Positions 25,491 to 32,735 of a stretch of 37,714 bases of DNA are shown one piece after another (the stretch's first letter is position 1; every line of letters starts with the position of its first letter). Position numbers and translations under genes: made by a program. The stretch is from an uncultured Pelagibacteraceae bacterium (lineage in GTDB: Bacteria; Pseudomonadota; Alphaproteobacteria; Pelagibacterales; Pelagibacteraceae). The stretch lies in NCBI GenBank assembly GCA_902579085.1, contig CACHFK010000005.1, forward strand, positions 1 through 37,714. Reading direction: 5' to 3'. The notes under the pieces were generated by a model. That model was given only the letters and a program-made list of their open reading frames with translations, did not search any database and was not told the DNA's origin.

Positions 25491-26143
25491 GAGAACTTAA
25501 TCAATTATTATTAGACTTTGATATTAAAAGATCTTTTAATGATCATGATTATTATGTTTCTGAAAGTAATTATTTAGCATTTAAACTTATTGATAAATGG
25601 CCAAAATGGGAAAAGAAAATTGTCAACATAAGCGGAGAAAAATTTTCTGGAAAAACTCATCTTGCTAATATCTTTAAATTGAAAAGTTCAGCATTATTTT
25701 TAAATGAAAAAGAAATAAATAATGATGTATTCAAGAAAATTAAATTATATGAGAGTATTATAATTGATGGATTTGCTAATAAAATTGATGAAAAGCTAAT
25801 TTACTCTATTTTTAACTTAGTGGACCAAGATAGTAAATATTTGCTAATTAATTCTGAAGTTCCATTAGGCGAGATCAAATTTAAGCTTCCAGATTTAGTA
25901 TCAAGGTCTAAAAACCTCCTACATTCAAAGATTAATCAACCAAATGATGAGTTAATTTATGCTATAATTTTAAAGAATTTTTCTGATCGTCAAATTAAAT
26001 TAGAAAAAAAAATAATTGAATTTATAATTAACAGAATAGATAGATCCTATAGTAAAATATATGAATTTATATATAAAGTTGATGAGCTTAGTTTAAAAAA
26101 GAAAAAGCCAATAAATTTTAAAACAATTAAAGAGATTTTGTAA
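25487..26143 (+). CDS. hdaA: HdaA-like DnaA-homologous AAA+ replication regulator
   Basis: HdaA/Hda stimulates ATP hydrolysis by DnaA when bound to the sliding clamp, preventing re-initiation of replication. This 218-residue protein has the N-terminal clamp-binding-like motif QLLLDF (residues 6-11). It also has the SN-YLAFKLIDKWPKW segment of the family, Walker A GEKFSGKT (residues 50-57) and a Walker B-type SIIIDG with D94. It lacks the C-terminal DNA-binding domain of DnaA, as expected. The start is TTG at 25487, embedded in the preceding gene's end as TTGA; there is no ATG that keeps the QLLLDF motif. aspS follows two bases after its stop. Confidence 0.83.
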   Translation: MRELNQLLLDFDIKRSFNDHDYYVSESNYLAFKLIDKWPKWEKKIVNISGEKFSGKTHLANIFKLKSSALFLNEKEINNDVFKKIKLYESIIIDGFANKIDEKLIYSIFNLVDQDSKYLLINSEVPLGEIKFKLPDLVSRSKNLLHSKINQPNDELIYAIILKNFSDRQIKLEKKIIEFIINRIDRSYSKIYEFIYKVDELSLKKKKPINFKTIKEIL

Positions 26144-26145
26144 AA

Positions 26146-27930
26146 TTGACAAGATATAGAACACATTATTGTAATGAGCTAAATTTAACTCATAAAGGAG
26201 ATCGGATAATTTTATCTGGTTGGATAAATAAAAAAAGGGACCACGGAAATTTATTATTTTTAGATTTAAGGGACAATTATGGATTAACACAGTGTGTTAT
26301 TGATAAAAGTAATTCTATTTTCAATGACATCGAAAAATTATCATTGGAAACTGTTATTAAAATTGAGGGAAAAGTTGTTGAGAGAACAAAAGAAACAATT
26401 AATCTTAATATATCAACTGGTCAGATTGAAGTTTCAATAAATAATTTTGAAATATTGGGAACTACGAAAGAATTACCTATGCCAGTATTTTCTGATCAAG
26501 AGTATGCAGAAGAAATTAGACTTAAATATAGATTTTTAGATTTACGAAGAAAAAAAATTCATCAAAATATAATTTTAAGATCAAAAATAATATCATTTAT
26601 AAGAACAGAAATGCAAAAATTAGGTTTTTTAGAGTTTCAAACTCCAATACTAACTTCTTCTAGTCCAGAGGGAGCAAGAGACTTTTTGGTTCCAAGTAGA
26701 TTAAACCCAGGAAAATTTTATGCTTTACCTCAAGCACCACAACAATTTAAACAACTAATTATGGTTTCTGGATTTGACAAGTATTTTCAAATTGCACCAT
26801 GTTTCAGGGATGAAGATGCAAGGGCTGACAGAAGTCCCGGTGAATTTTATCAATTAGATGTAGAAATGTCTTTTGTAGAACAAGATGATATTTTTGAGGT
26901 ATTTGAGAAATTATTTGTAAAAGTTTTTTCAAATTTCTCTAATAAAAAAATTCTACAAAATAAATTTCCTAGAATTACTTATTTTGACTCAATGTTAAAA
27001 TATGGGACTGACAAACCAGATTTAAGGAACCCTTTAACTATATCCGATATAACCTATATTTTTCAAAGAGATGATGTCAAATTTGATATATTCAAAAAAC
27101 TTGTCAAATCAGGATCTTTAGTTAGATGCTTAATAACAAAAAATACAAAAGATAAACCTAGAAGTTTTTTTGATGGAATTGATAATTGGGCAAAAGAACA
27201 AGGTTCATCTGGACTAGCATATTTTACAATCGAAAAAAATGACAAATTAATAGGCAAAGGACCGGTAGGAAAGTTTTTTTCTGAAGAATCAATAATTGAA
27301 ATAATGAAAACAACTAAGGCTGAGGTGGGAGACACAGTATTTTTATCTTGTGGAAAAAAAAATGATATAGAAAAAATATTAAATCTAGCAAGAACTAAAT
27401 TAGGTGAAGAATTAGAATTAATCGATGAAAATTGCTTTTCTTTTTGTTGGATAGTGGATTATCCAATTTTTGAAAAAGACGAAGTGACAAAAAAAATAAA
27501 ATTTAGCCACAATCCTTTTTCAATGCCGCAGGGAGATATTAAAAATCTTGATTTTTCTGATCCTTTATCTTTAAAGGCTTATCAATACGATATTGTATGT
27601 AACGGTATAGAGCTTTCATCAGGAGCAATAAGAAACCATATTCCTGAATTAATGTACAAATTATTTGAAATTGCAGGTTATTCAAAATTAAATGTTGATG
27701 AAAAATTTAGTGGCATGATAAATGCTTTAAGTTATGGGGCACCACCCCATGGAGGTTTGGCCCCTGGTATCGATAGAATAGTGATGCTTCTAGCTAATGA
27801 GAAAAATATTAGAGAAGTTACAATGTTTCCAATGAATCAAAATGCACAAGATTTAATGATGAATGCTCCTTCAAATGTTGATGACGAGCAGTTAAAAGAG
27901 TTAAGTCTATCGGTTAAGAAAAACAATTAG
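26146..27930 (+). CDS. aspS: Aspartyl-tRNA synthetase (bacterial type)
   Basis: AspS charges tRNA-Asp. The 594-residue protein has the N-terminal OB-fold anticodon domain (LSGWINKKRDHGNLLFLDLR) and the class II core with motif 2 at about residues 218-235 (CFRDEDARADRSPGEFYQLD). The bacterial GAD insertion domain occupies roughly residues 290-410, and motif 3 is GLAPGIDRIVM at about 538. The length is typical of the long bacterial form. The start codon is TTG at 26146, two bases after hdaA; the family N-terminus RYRTHYCNEL begins two residues later, so no upstream or internal ATG is better. The stop abuts the convergent gene with no spacer. Confidence 0.96.
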   Translation: MTRYRTHYCNELNLTHKGDRIILSGWINKKRDHGNLLFLDLRDNYGLTQCVIDKSNSIFNDIEKLSLETVIKIEGKVVERTKETINLNISTGQIEVSINNFEILGTTKELPMPVFSDQEYAEEIRLKYRFLDLRRKKIHQNIILRSKIISFIRTEMQKLGFLEFQTPILTSSSPEGARDFLVPSRLNPGKFYALPQAPQQFKQLIMVSGFDKYFQIAPCFRDEDARADRSPGEFYQLDVEMSFVEQDDIFEVFEKLFVKVFSNFSNKKILQNKFPRITYFDSMLKYGTDKPDLRNPLTISDITYIFQRDDVKFDIFKKLVKSGSLVRCLITKNTKDKPRSFFDGIDNWAKEQGSSGLAYFTIEKNDKLIGKGPVGKFFSEESIIEIMKTTKAEVGDTVFLSCGKKNDIEKILNLARTKLGEELELIDENCFSFCWIVDYPIFEKDEVTKKIKFSHNPFSMPQGDIKNLDFSDPLSLKAYQYDIVCNGIELSSGAIRNHIPELMYKLFEIAGYSKLNVDEKFSGMINALSYGAPPHGGLAPGIDRIVMLLANEKNIREVTMFPMNQNAQDLMMNAPSNVDDEQLKELSLSVKKNN

Positions 27931-28764
27931 TTATTTTTTTCCTTTAAGATTTATCCTAATGTCCGTAAGATCAACAAGTTTCTTTTTATAGTCACTTCTG
28001 ACAAATCCTTTACTTGTTATATCCTTCACTAATTTTAAAAACTGATTTTGGTTTTCTAAATTTTCATGAGTATTATTTTCTTCAAGTTTTTCTATACCTC
28101 CTATTGAAGGTGTATGAGCTAAATCCTCTCTATTAAGATAAGAAATAGCAAGCTCTCGAAAAATATAATCTAGTATAGATGTGGCACTTAAAATTCTATC
28201 GTTACCAAAAACTTTTCCCGATGGTTCAAATTTTGTATCAACATAGGCATTTACAAATTCATCAAGAGGTACTCCATACTGCAAGCCTAATGATATAGCT
28301 ATTGCAAAATTGTTCATTAAAGCTTTTACTAATTCACCTTCTTTGCTTGTATCAATAAATATTTCACCTATTTTTCCATCTTCATATTCTCCAGTGTGTA
28401 AATATACTTTGTGATTACCTATAGATGCTTTTTGAATATAGCCTTTTCTTCGATCTGGCATACTAAATCTTTTTCCCAAACTTTCTTTTACATTCCCTAA
28501 AATATTTTCATTTATTTTTAATTTATTATTTTTTGAAATATCTAAATTTGGAGTTTGTTTTTCATTTTCAGTAATATTAATTTTTGCATCATCTATTTTT
28601 TCAAGATTTTTTGTTTTTCTAGAATCAAGCTTCATATCTAAGATTTCTAATTTACCATTTTCTTGTTTTTCTAAATTGTTAAGAGTATTTTCACTTATAT
28701 CATCTAGATAATGGCTTACTTTAATGCTGCAGGTGTAATAGGTTTCAACTAAATATTTTGACAT
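27931..28764 (-). CDS. Stand-alone homologue of the C-terminal region of B12-dependent ribonucleotide reductase (NrdJ tail, TSCPD-like)
   Basis: The protein lacks the ribonucleotide reductase barrel but matches the NrdJ C-terminal region: [59 protein letters not shown] and [19 protein letters not shown]. The N-terminal part ([20 protein letters not shown]) and a variable Asn/Lys-rich linker precede it. It contains a single cysteine, so it has no CxxC redox tail and cannot be a reductase alone. I place the start at the ATG at 28764 (277 residues) rather than 28812, because the first 16 residues of the longer frame are low-complexity and unlike the family. It sits divergently beside the NDUFA12 and DUF2155 genes. 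Function unknown; regulation or nucleotide binding is a guess. Confidence 0.72.
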   Translation of the reverse strand: MSKYLVETYYTCSIKVSHYLDDISENTLNNLEKQENGKLEILDMKLDSRKTKNLEKIDDAKINITENEKQTPNLDISKNNKLKINENILGNVKESLGKRFSMPDRRKGYIQKASIGNHKVYLHTGEYEDGKIGEIFIDTSKEGELVKALMNNFAIAISLGLQYGVPLDEFVNAYVDTKFEPSGKVFGNDRILSATSILDYIFRELAISYLNREDLAHTPSIGGIEKLEENNTHENLENQNQFLKLVKDITSKGFVRSDYKKKLVDLTDIRINLKGKK

Positions 28765-28881
28765 AATTTTTATTTTAATAATTTGAATGTATAATAAATT
28801 ATGTATATACAAATTTTAAATTTAGTCTAATTTAATTTATACAATTTAAAATTGAAATAAAAAATTATTTTTATGTTGACA

Positions 28882-29231
28882 ATGTTTAAAGAAATATTCA
28901 CTTGGTGGAATCATCAGACTTTAGGAACAAGACTTCATACATTTTTTATGGAAAATATATTGGTAAAGATGAAATAGGAAATAAATATTATCAAAGTAAA
29001 TCTGGAAAAAGATGGGTTATTTATAATGGAGAAATTGAAGCCTCCAAGATTCCAGAAGAGTGGTATTCATGGATGCATTATATTAGCAATAAAATAGAAA
29101 ATTCTCGAGATTTAAAAAAATATAAATGGCAAAAGGAGCATTTACCAAATCAAACGGGAACTAAAAATTCGTACCATCCAAAAAAAAATAAAAATGTTCT
29201 TAAAAAAAAATATAACTCTTGGCAAAGCTAA
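28882..29231 (+). CDS. NDUFA12/B17.2-type complex I accessory subunit, frameshifted as read
   Basis: The family is a small accessory subunit (B17.2/NDUFA12) of NADH:ubiquinone oxidoreductase in alphaproteobacteria and mitochondria. The conserved N-terminus is in one frame from the ATG at 28882: MFKEIFTWWNHQTLGTRLHT. The remainder is in another frame up to 29231: FYGKYIGKDEIGNKYYQSK, KRWVIYNGEIEASKIPEEW, HLPNQTGTKNSYHP. The frames meet at a run of six T (28942-28947); a seventh T would join them perfectly. As read, the first frame stops at 28975. An open frame beginning with GTG at 28902 exists but lacks the family N-terminus. A sequencing or assembly slip, a real mutation, or polymerase slippage are all possible. 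An in-frame upstream ATG lies at 28873. The end overlaps the DUF2155 gene by 38 bases. Confidence 0.82.
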
Positions 29232-29601
29232 TTTTTTTATTTTTATAATTCTTATTGGCCAATTATTGTGCATTAATACTTTTTCAGAAAATATGAATAC
29301 AAGCGAAAAATTTGCCGAACTAAATATTTTAGATAAGGTAAGCTCAAAAACTTCGAATATTAAAGTTAAAATTGGAGAAGATTTAACTTTTCAAAATTTA
29401 TTAATCAATGTATTAAAATGTCAAAATTCAAAATTTGATGATGATCCCGAGGTAACTGCATATATGCGGGTAACAGATTTGAAATCAACAAATAATGATA
29501 AGGTATATATTTTTAATGGTTGGACATTTGCCTCTAGTCCATCTATTAGACCATTTGATCATCCAGTTTATGATATATGGCTTAAAAAATGCTATAGTTA
29601 A
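29194..29601 (+). CDS. DUF2155 family secreted protein
   Basis: This 135-residue protein starts inside the end of the NDUFA12-like gene and has a signal peptide (FFIFIILIGQLLCINTFS, about residues 14-31). The mature part matches DUF2155. It has AELNILDKVSSKTSNIKVKI, a conserved cysteine in NVLKCQNS, VFNGWTFASSP-type IFNGWTFASSPSIRPFDHPV, and a second cysteine at the end in YDIWLKKCYS. The two cysteines could form a disulfide in the periplasm. Its role is not established; in alphaproteobacteria it is often found beside the NDUFA12 gene and near accB/accC or aat. The stop codon overlaps the accC stop on the other strand in a TTAA palindrome (29598-29601). Confidence 0.85.
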   Translation: MFLKKNITLGKANFFIFIILIGQLLCINTFSENMNTSEKFAELNILDKVSSKTSNIKVKIGEDLTFQNLLINVLKCQNSKFDDDPEVTAYMRVTDLKSTNNDKVYIFNGWTFASSPSIRPFDHPVYDIWLKKCYS

Positions 29602-30935
29602 ATAATTTTTTCGTTATCTAACCAGCCTACGTTAAAATCAGAAGAAATAAACTTTTTGTGATCAAGAAGTTTTTTATGTAAATCAATTGTAGTTTTGATT
29701 CCCTCAATTACAAATTCATCTAATGATCTTTGCATTCTTTGAATTGCCTCTTGTCTATTTCTGCCATGGCATATTAATTTGCAAACCATACTATCGTAAT
29801 AGGGAGTTACTTTATAACCTTGATAAATTGATCCATCTACTCTAGTTCTAAATCCAGATGGTTGATGACACATACCAATGATACCAGGAGAAGGTTGAAA
29901 ATTTTTACTTGCATCTTCAGCATTTATTCTACACTCTATTGCATGACCTCTTGGTTTTACATCTTCTTGTTTTAAAGCAGTTTCTCCCGTGTATGCTATC
30001 CAAATTTGTTCTTTTATAATATCTATTCCTGTGACCATTTCTGTAACTGGATGTTCAACTTGAACTCTTGTATTCATTTCTAAAAAGTAAAACTTGTTAT
30101 TCTCGTATATAAATTCTACTGTTCCAGCGCCTTCATAACCAATTTGACTGACCATTTTTACTGTTTTTTCAAATAAATCATTTCTTAATTCATTTTTTAA
30201 AATAGGGCTTGGGGTTTCTTCAATAAGTTTTTGATGCCTTCTTTGAACTGAGCAATCTCTCTCATGTAAATGAACTGTTCTATTTTTACCAGATAAAATT
30301 TGTACTTCTATATGCCTTGGATTTTGAAAAAATTTTTCTATATATACTTCATCGTTGCCAAAAAATTTTTTTGCTTCTAATTTTGCAGTTAAAAATAAAT
30401 TCTCAAATTCTTCTTGTTTAGTTACTATTTTCATTCCTTTTCCACCACCACCACCGGCTGCTTTTATAAGGACTGGAAATCCAATACTTTTACAAATTTC
30501 TTTAGCTTGATTTATATCTGAAACTCCACCTTCAGAACCTTCTATTACTGGTAAACCATATTGTTTAGCAATTTTTTTTGCTTGTATTTTATCACCCATC
30601 ATTTTAATTAATTTTGATGATGGTCCAATAAATTTAATTTTATAATCTTCTAAGATTTTTGCAAATTCAGCATTTTCAGATAAAAAACCATATCCAGGAT
30701 GAACTGCGTCAGCATTAGTTAATTCAATCGCAGACATTATTGATGGAATATTTAAATAACTATTAGCTGGTTGATGCGTTCCTACACAAACACTTTCATC
30801 GGCTAATCTGACGTGCATGCTGTTTTTATCTACATCAGAATGAATTGCAACAGTCGGTATTCCCCATTCTTTACAAGCTCTTATTATTCTTACTGCAATT
30901 TCTCCTCTATTAGCGATAAGAATTTTTTTGAACAT
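29598..30935 (-). CDS. accC: Biotin carboxylase subunit of acetyl-CoA carboxylase
   Basis: AccC carboxylates the biotin on AccB, using ATP and bicarbonate, to start fatty-acid synthesis. The 445-residue protein has the N-terminal KILIANRGEIAVRIIRACKE, the ATP-grasp glycine loop AAGGGGGKGMKIV at about residues 159-171, HLHERDCSVQRRHQKLIEE, and the catalytic MNTRVQVEHPVTE. The length is normal. The ATG overlaps the accB stop by one base. It is the last gene of the aroQ-accB-accC block. The stop overlaps the DUF2155 stop on the opposite strand. Confidence 0.97.
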   Translation of the reverse strand: MFKKILIANRGEIAVRIIRACKEWGIPTVAIHSDVDKNSMHVRLADESVCVGTHQPANSYLNIPSIMSAIELTNADAVHPGYGFLSENAEFAKILEDYKIKFIGPSSKLIKMMGDKIQAKKIAKQYGLPVIEGSEGGVSDINQAKEICKSIGFPVLIKAAGGGGGKGMKIVTKQEEFENLFLTAKLEAKKFFGNDEVYIEKFFQNPRHIEVQILSGKNRTVHLHERDCSVQRRHQKLIEETPSPILKNELRNDLFEKTVKMVSQIGYEGAGTVEFIYENNKFYFLEMNTRVQVEHPVTEMVTGIDIIKEQIWIAYTGETALKQEDVKPRGHAIECRINAEDASKNFQPSPGIIGMCHQPSGFRTRVDGSIYQGYKVTPYYDSMVCKLICHGRNRQEAIQRMQRSLDEFVIEGIKTTIDLHKKLLDHKKFISSDFNVGWLDNEKII

Positions 30936-31291
30936 TACTCAAGTATTATAAGTTTTTGACCAAACTCTACTGGTTGACCATCTTCAACAGAGATTTCTTT
31001 AACAATCCCGTCAGATGTTGAGGGAACGTGGTTCATAGTTTTCATTGCCTCAACAATCATTATAGTATCTCCTTTTTTGATTTTTTTTCCTATCTCTATA
31101 AATTGTTTTCCACCTGGCTCTGGTGCTAGATATGCGGTTCCAACAATTGGACTTTTAATAATTGTTCCAGATATTTCAATCTCTTTTTCAACTGACTCTT
31201 CTTTGCTATCTATTTCAATTCCTTTTAATGATTTTTTTAAATCTTCTAAAGCTTGAACTAGTCTTAAAATTATTTTTTTATCAATTTCCAT
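30935..31291 (-). CDS. accB: Biotin carboxyl carrier protein of acetyl-CoA carboxylase
   Basis: AccB carries carboxybiotin between AccC and the transcarboxylase. The 118-residue protein is short compared with about 156 in E. coli, because the Pro/Ala-rich linker is reduced to a charged stretch (about residues 25-40). The biotinyl domain is intact: the modified K84 lies in IVEAMKTMNHV, and SPIVGTAYLAPEPGGKQFIE gives the typical thumb region. Threonine after the biotin lysine (EAMKTMN instead of EAMKMMN) is common in alphaproteobacteria. It overlaps aroQ by 11 bases and accC by one. Confidence 0.96.
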   Translation of the reverse strand: MEIDKKIILRLVQALEDLKKSLKGIEIDSKEESVEKEIEISGTIIKSPIVGTAYLAPEPGGKQFIEIGKKIKKGDTIMIVEAMKTMNHVPSTSDGIVKEISVEDGQPVEFGQKLIILE

Positions 31292-31724
31292 TTTCTAACA
31301 ACTTTTGCATTGAATTTATGGCTAAAATATAACCATCAACACCAAGTCCAAAAATACCACCAGTCGCAACATCACTTATTAATGATTTTTGTCTAAAATC
31401 TTCTCTTTTAAATATATTCGATATATGAAGTTCTATAATTGGTTTTTTAAAAATATTTAAGGAATCTCTAATTGCAACTGAGGTGTGAGTGTATCCTCCA
31501 GCATTAATAATTATTCCATCTTTAGAATTCCTTGAATCTTGTATCATGTTTACAATCTCTCCTTCAACATTAGATTGTTTAATTTCTAAGTCTATTTTTA
31601 ATTCTTTAGCTCTATTTAAACAAATTTCTTCTAAAAATTTATAATCTTTTTTTCCATATTGTGATTGTTCTCTTTCACCTAATAGATTAAGATTTGGACC
31701 ATTGATAATTAGTATTTTGCTCAC
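31281..31724 (-). CDS. aroQ: 3-dehydroquinate dehydratase, type II
   Basis: AroQ removes water from 3-dehydroquinate in the shikimate pathway. The 147-residue protein is a type II enzyme: IINGPNLNLLGEREQSQYG contains the catalytic Tyr23, INAGGYTHTSVAIRD the substrate loop, and ELHISNIFKREDFRQKS the catalytic histidine region. The start is GTG at 31724-31722; there is no ATG before the conserved NGPNLN motif. It heads an aroQ-accB-accC cluster, a common proteobacterial order. Its start is just 16 bases from the divergent thiS start. Confidence 0.96.
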   Translation of the reverse strand: MSKILIINGPNLNLLGEREQSQYGKKDYKFLEEICLNRAKELKIDLEIKQSNVEGEIVNMIQDSRNSKDGIIINAGGYTHTSVAIRDSLNIFKKPIIELHISNIFKREDFRQKSLISDVATGGIFGLGVDGYILAINSMQKLLENGN

Positions 31725-31740
31725 AAAAACCTTATATTAT

Positions 31741-31959
31741 ATGAGAAAAAAAAATAAAATAAAAATTATAGTCAACGGCAAACAAATGACTGTAAATCCA
31801 AAGTATTCATTAAAAAATTTAATCGAAAAGTTAAAATTACCGATTAAAAAGATAGCTATCGAGCTAAATAGACAGATTGTAGATAGAAAAAGAATAAGTA
31901 AAATTATTTTAAAATCAGGCGATAAGATTGAAATTGTTAATTTTATTGGTGGCGGTTAA
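31741..31959 (+). CDS. thiS: Sulfur carrier protein ThiS
   Basis: ThiS delivers sulfur, as a C-terminal thiocarboxylate, to ThiG for the thiazole ring of thiamin. The 72-residue ubiquitin-like protein has KIIVNGKQMTVN at the N-terminus, IAIELNRQIVDR in the middle, and the essential C-terminal Gly-Gly (NFIGGG). I take the ATG at 31741; an open frame from 31702 adds 13 residues that run into the divergent aroQ gene and do not match the family. The stop overlaps the thiG start as TAATG. No TPP riboswitch can fit in the 16-base gap upstream. Confidence 0.92.
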   Translation: MRKKNKIKIIVNGKQMTVNPKYSLKNLIEKLKLPIKKIAIELNRQIVDRKRISKIILKSGDKIEIVNFIGGG

Positions 31960-32735
31960 TGAAAAAGAAAGATCTATTTATAATTGGAAAAAAAACATTT
32001 TCTTCCAGGTTAATTGTTGGAACTGGAAAATATAAGAATATGTTAGAGTGCGCAAAAGCAATAAAAATATCTGGCGCAGATATAGTAACTGTAGCGGTTA
32101 GACGAGTAAATATTTCTGATAAATCAAAACCACTACTGATGGATTACATCGATCCAAAAAAAATTACTTATTTACCTAATACAGCTGGCTGTTTTACTTC
32201 CGATGAAGCTTTGAGAACCTTAAGACTAGCAAGAGAAATTGGAGGATGGGAACTTGTTAAGTTAGAAGTTTTAGGAGATAAAAAAACTTTATTTCCTGAC
32301 GCAATTGAAACTTTAAAGTCTACTGAAATTTTAACTAAAGAGGGGTTTAAAGTTATGGTATATTGTAATGATGATCCTCTTATGGCAAAGAGATTAGAAA
32401 ATGTAGGAGCTTGTGCAATAATGCCTTTAGCTGCCCCAATTGGATCAGGATTAGGAATTCAAAATAAAATAAATTTAAAAATAATCAGACATCAAACTAA
32501 ATTGCCTTTAATCGTTGACGCAGGAATAGGCCAAGCTTCAGATGCTGCATTAGCTATGGAACTAGGGTGTGATGGAGTGCTAGTAAATACAGCAATTGCA
32601 AAAGCAAGGAAACCCTTTGAAATGGCTGAAGCAATGAAATTCGCAGTTATTGCAGGAAGAAAATCTTTTATTTCTGGAAGAATTAAACCAAATTTATTTG
32701 GATCTGCTTCAACTAGTAATAAAGGTTTAATTTAG
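31959..32735 (+). CDS. thiG: Thiazole synthase
   Basis: ThiG forms the thiazole phosphate moiety of thiamin from DXP, dehydroglycine and ThiS-thiocarboxylate. The 258-residue TIM barrel has LIVGTGKYKN near the start, VTVAVRRVN, the Schiff-base lysine K101 in ELVKLEVLGD, GIQNKINLKII, and the phosphate-binding DAGIGQASDAALAMELGCDG. The length is normal. It pairs with thiS upstream and converges on rne, sharing four bases. Other thiamin genes (thiE, thiF, thiO/thiH) are not in the window. Confidence 0.97.
   Translation: MKKKDLFIIGKKTFSSRLIVGTGKYKNMLECAKAIKISGADIVTVAVRRVNISDKSKPLLMDYIDPKKITYLPNTAGCFTSDEALRTLRLAREIGGWELVKLEVLGDKKTLFPDAIETLKSTEILTKEGFKVMVYCNDDPLMAKRLENVGACAIMPLAAPIGSGLGIQNKINLKIIRHQTKLPLIVDAGIGQASDAALAMELGCDGVLVNTAIAKARKPFEMAEAMKFAVIAGRKSFISGRIKPNLFGSASTSNKGLI

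Noticed and set aside
28765-28812. Longer N-terminus for the NrdJ-tail protein (ATG at 28812)
   Set aside because: The extra 16 residues are Ile/Tyr/Lys low-complexity and unlike the family; [13 protein letters not shown] from 28764 fits better.
28902-29231. A 109-codon frame starting with GTG as a complete gene
   Set aside because: It begins in the wrong frame for the conserved NDUFA12 N-terminus, which is found just upstream in another frame. The GTG is an accident of the frameshift.
31702-31740. Longer N-terminus for ThiS
   Set aside because: The 13 extra codons run into the divergent aroQ start and do not match ThiS, which begins just before KIIVNGK.
31725-31740. TPP riboswitch before thiS-thiG
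   Set aside because: Only 16 bases separate thiS from aroQ and no thi-box motif is seen nearby.
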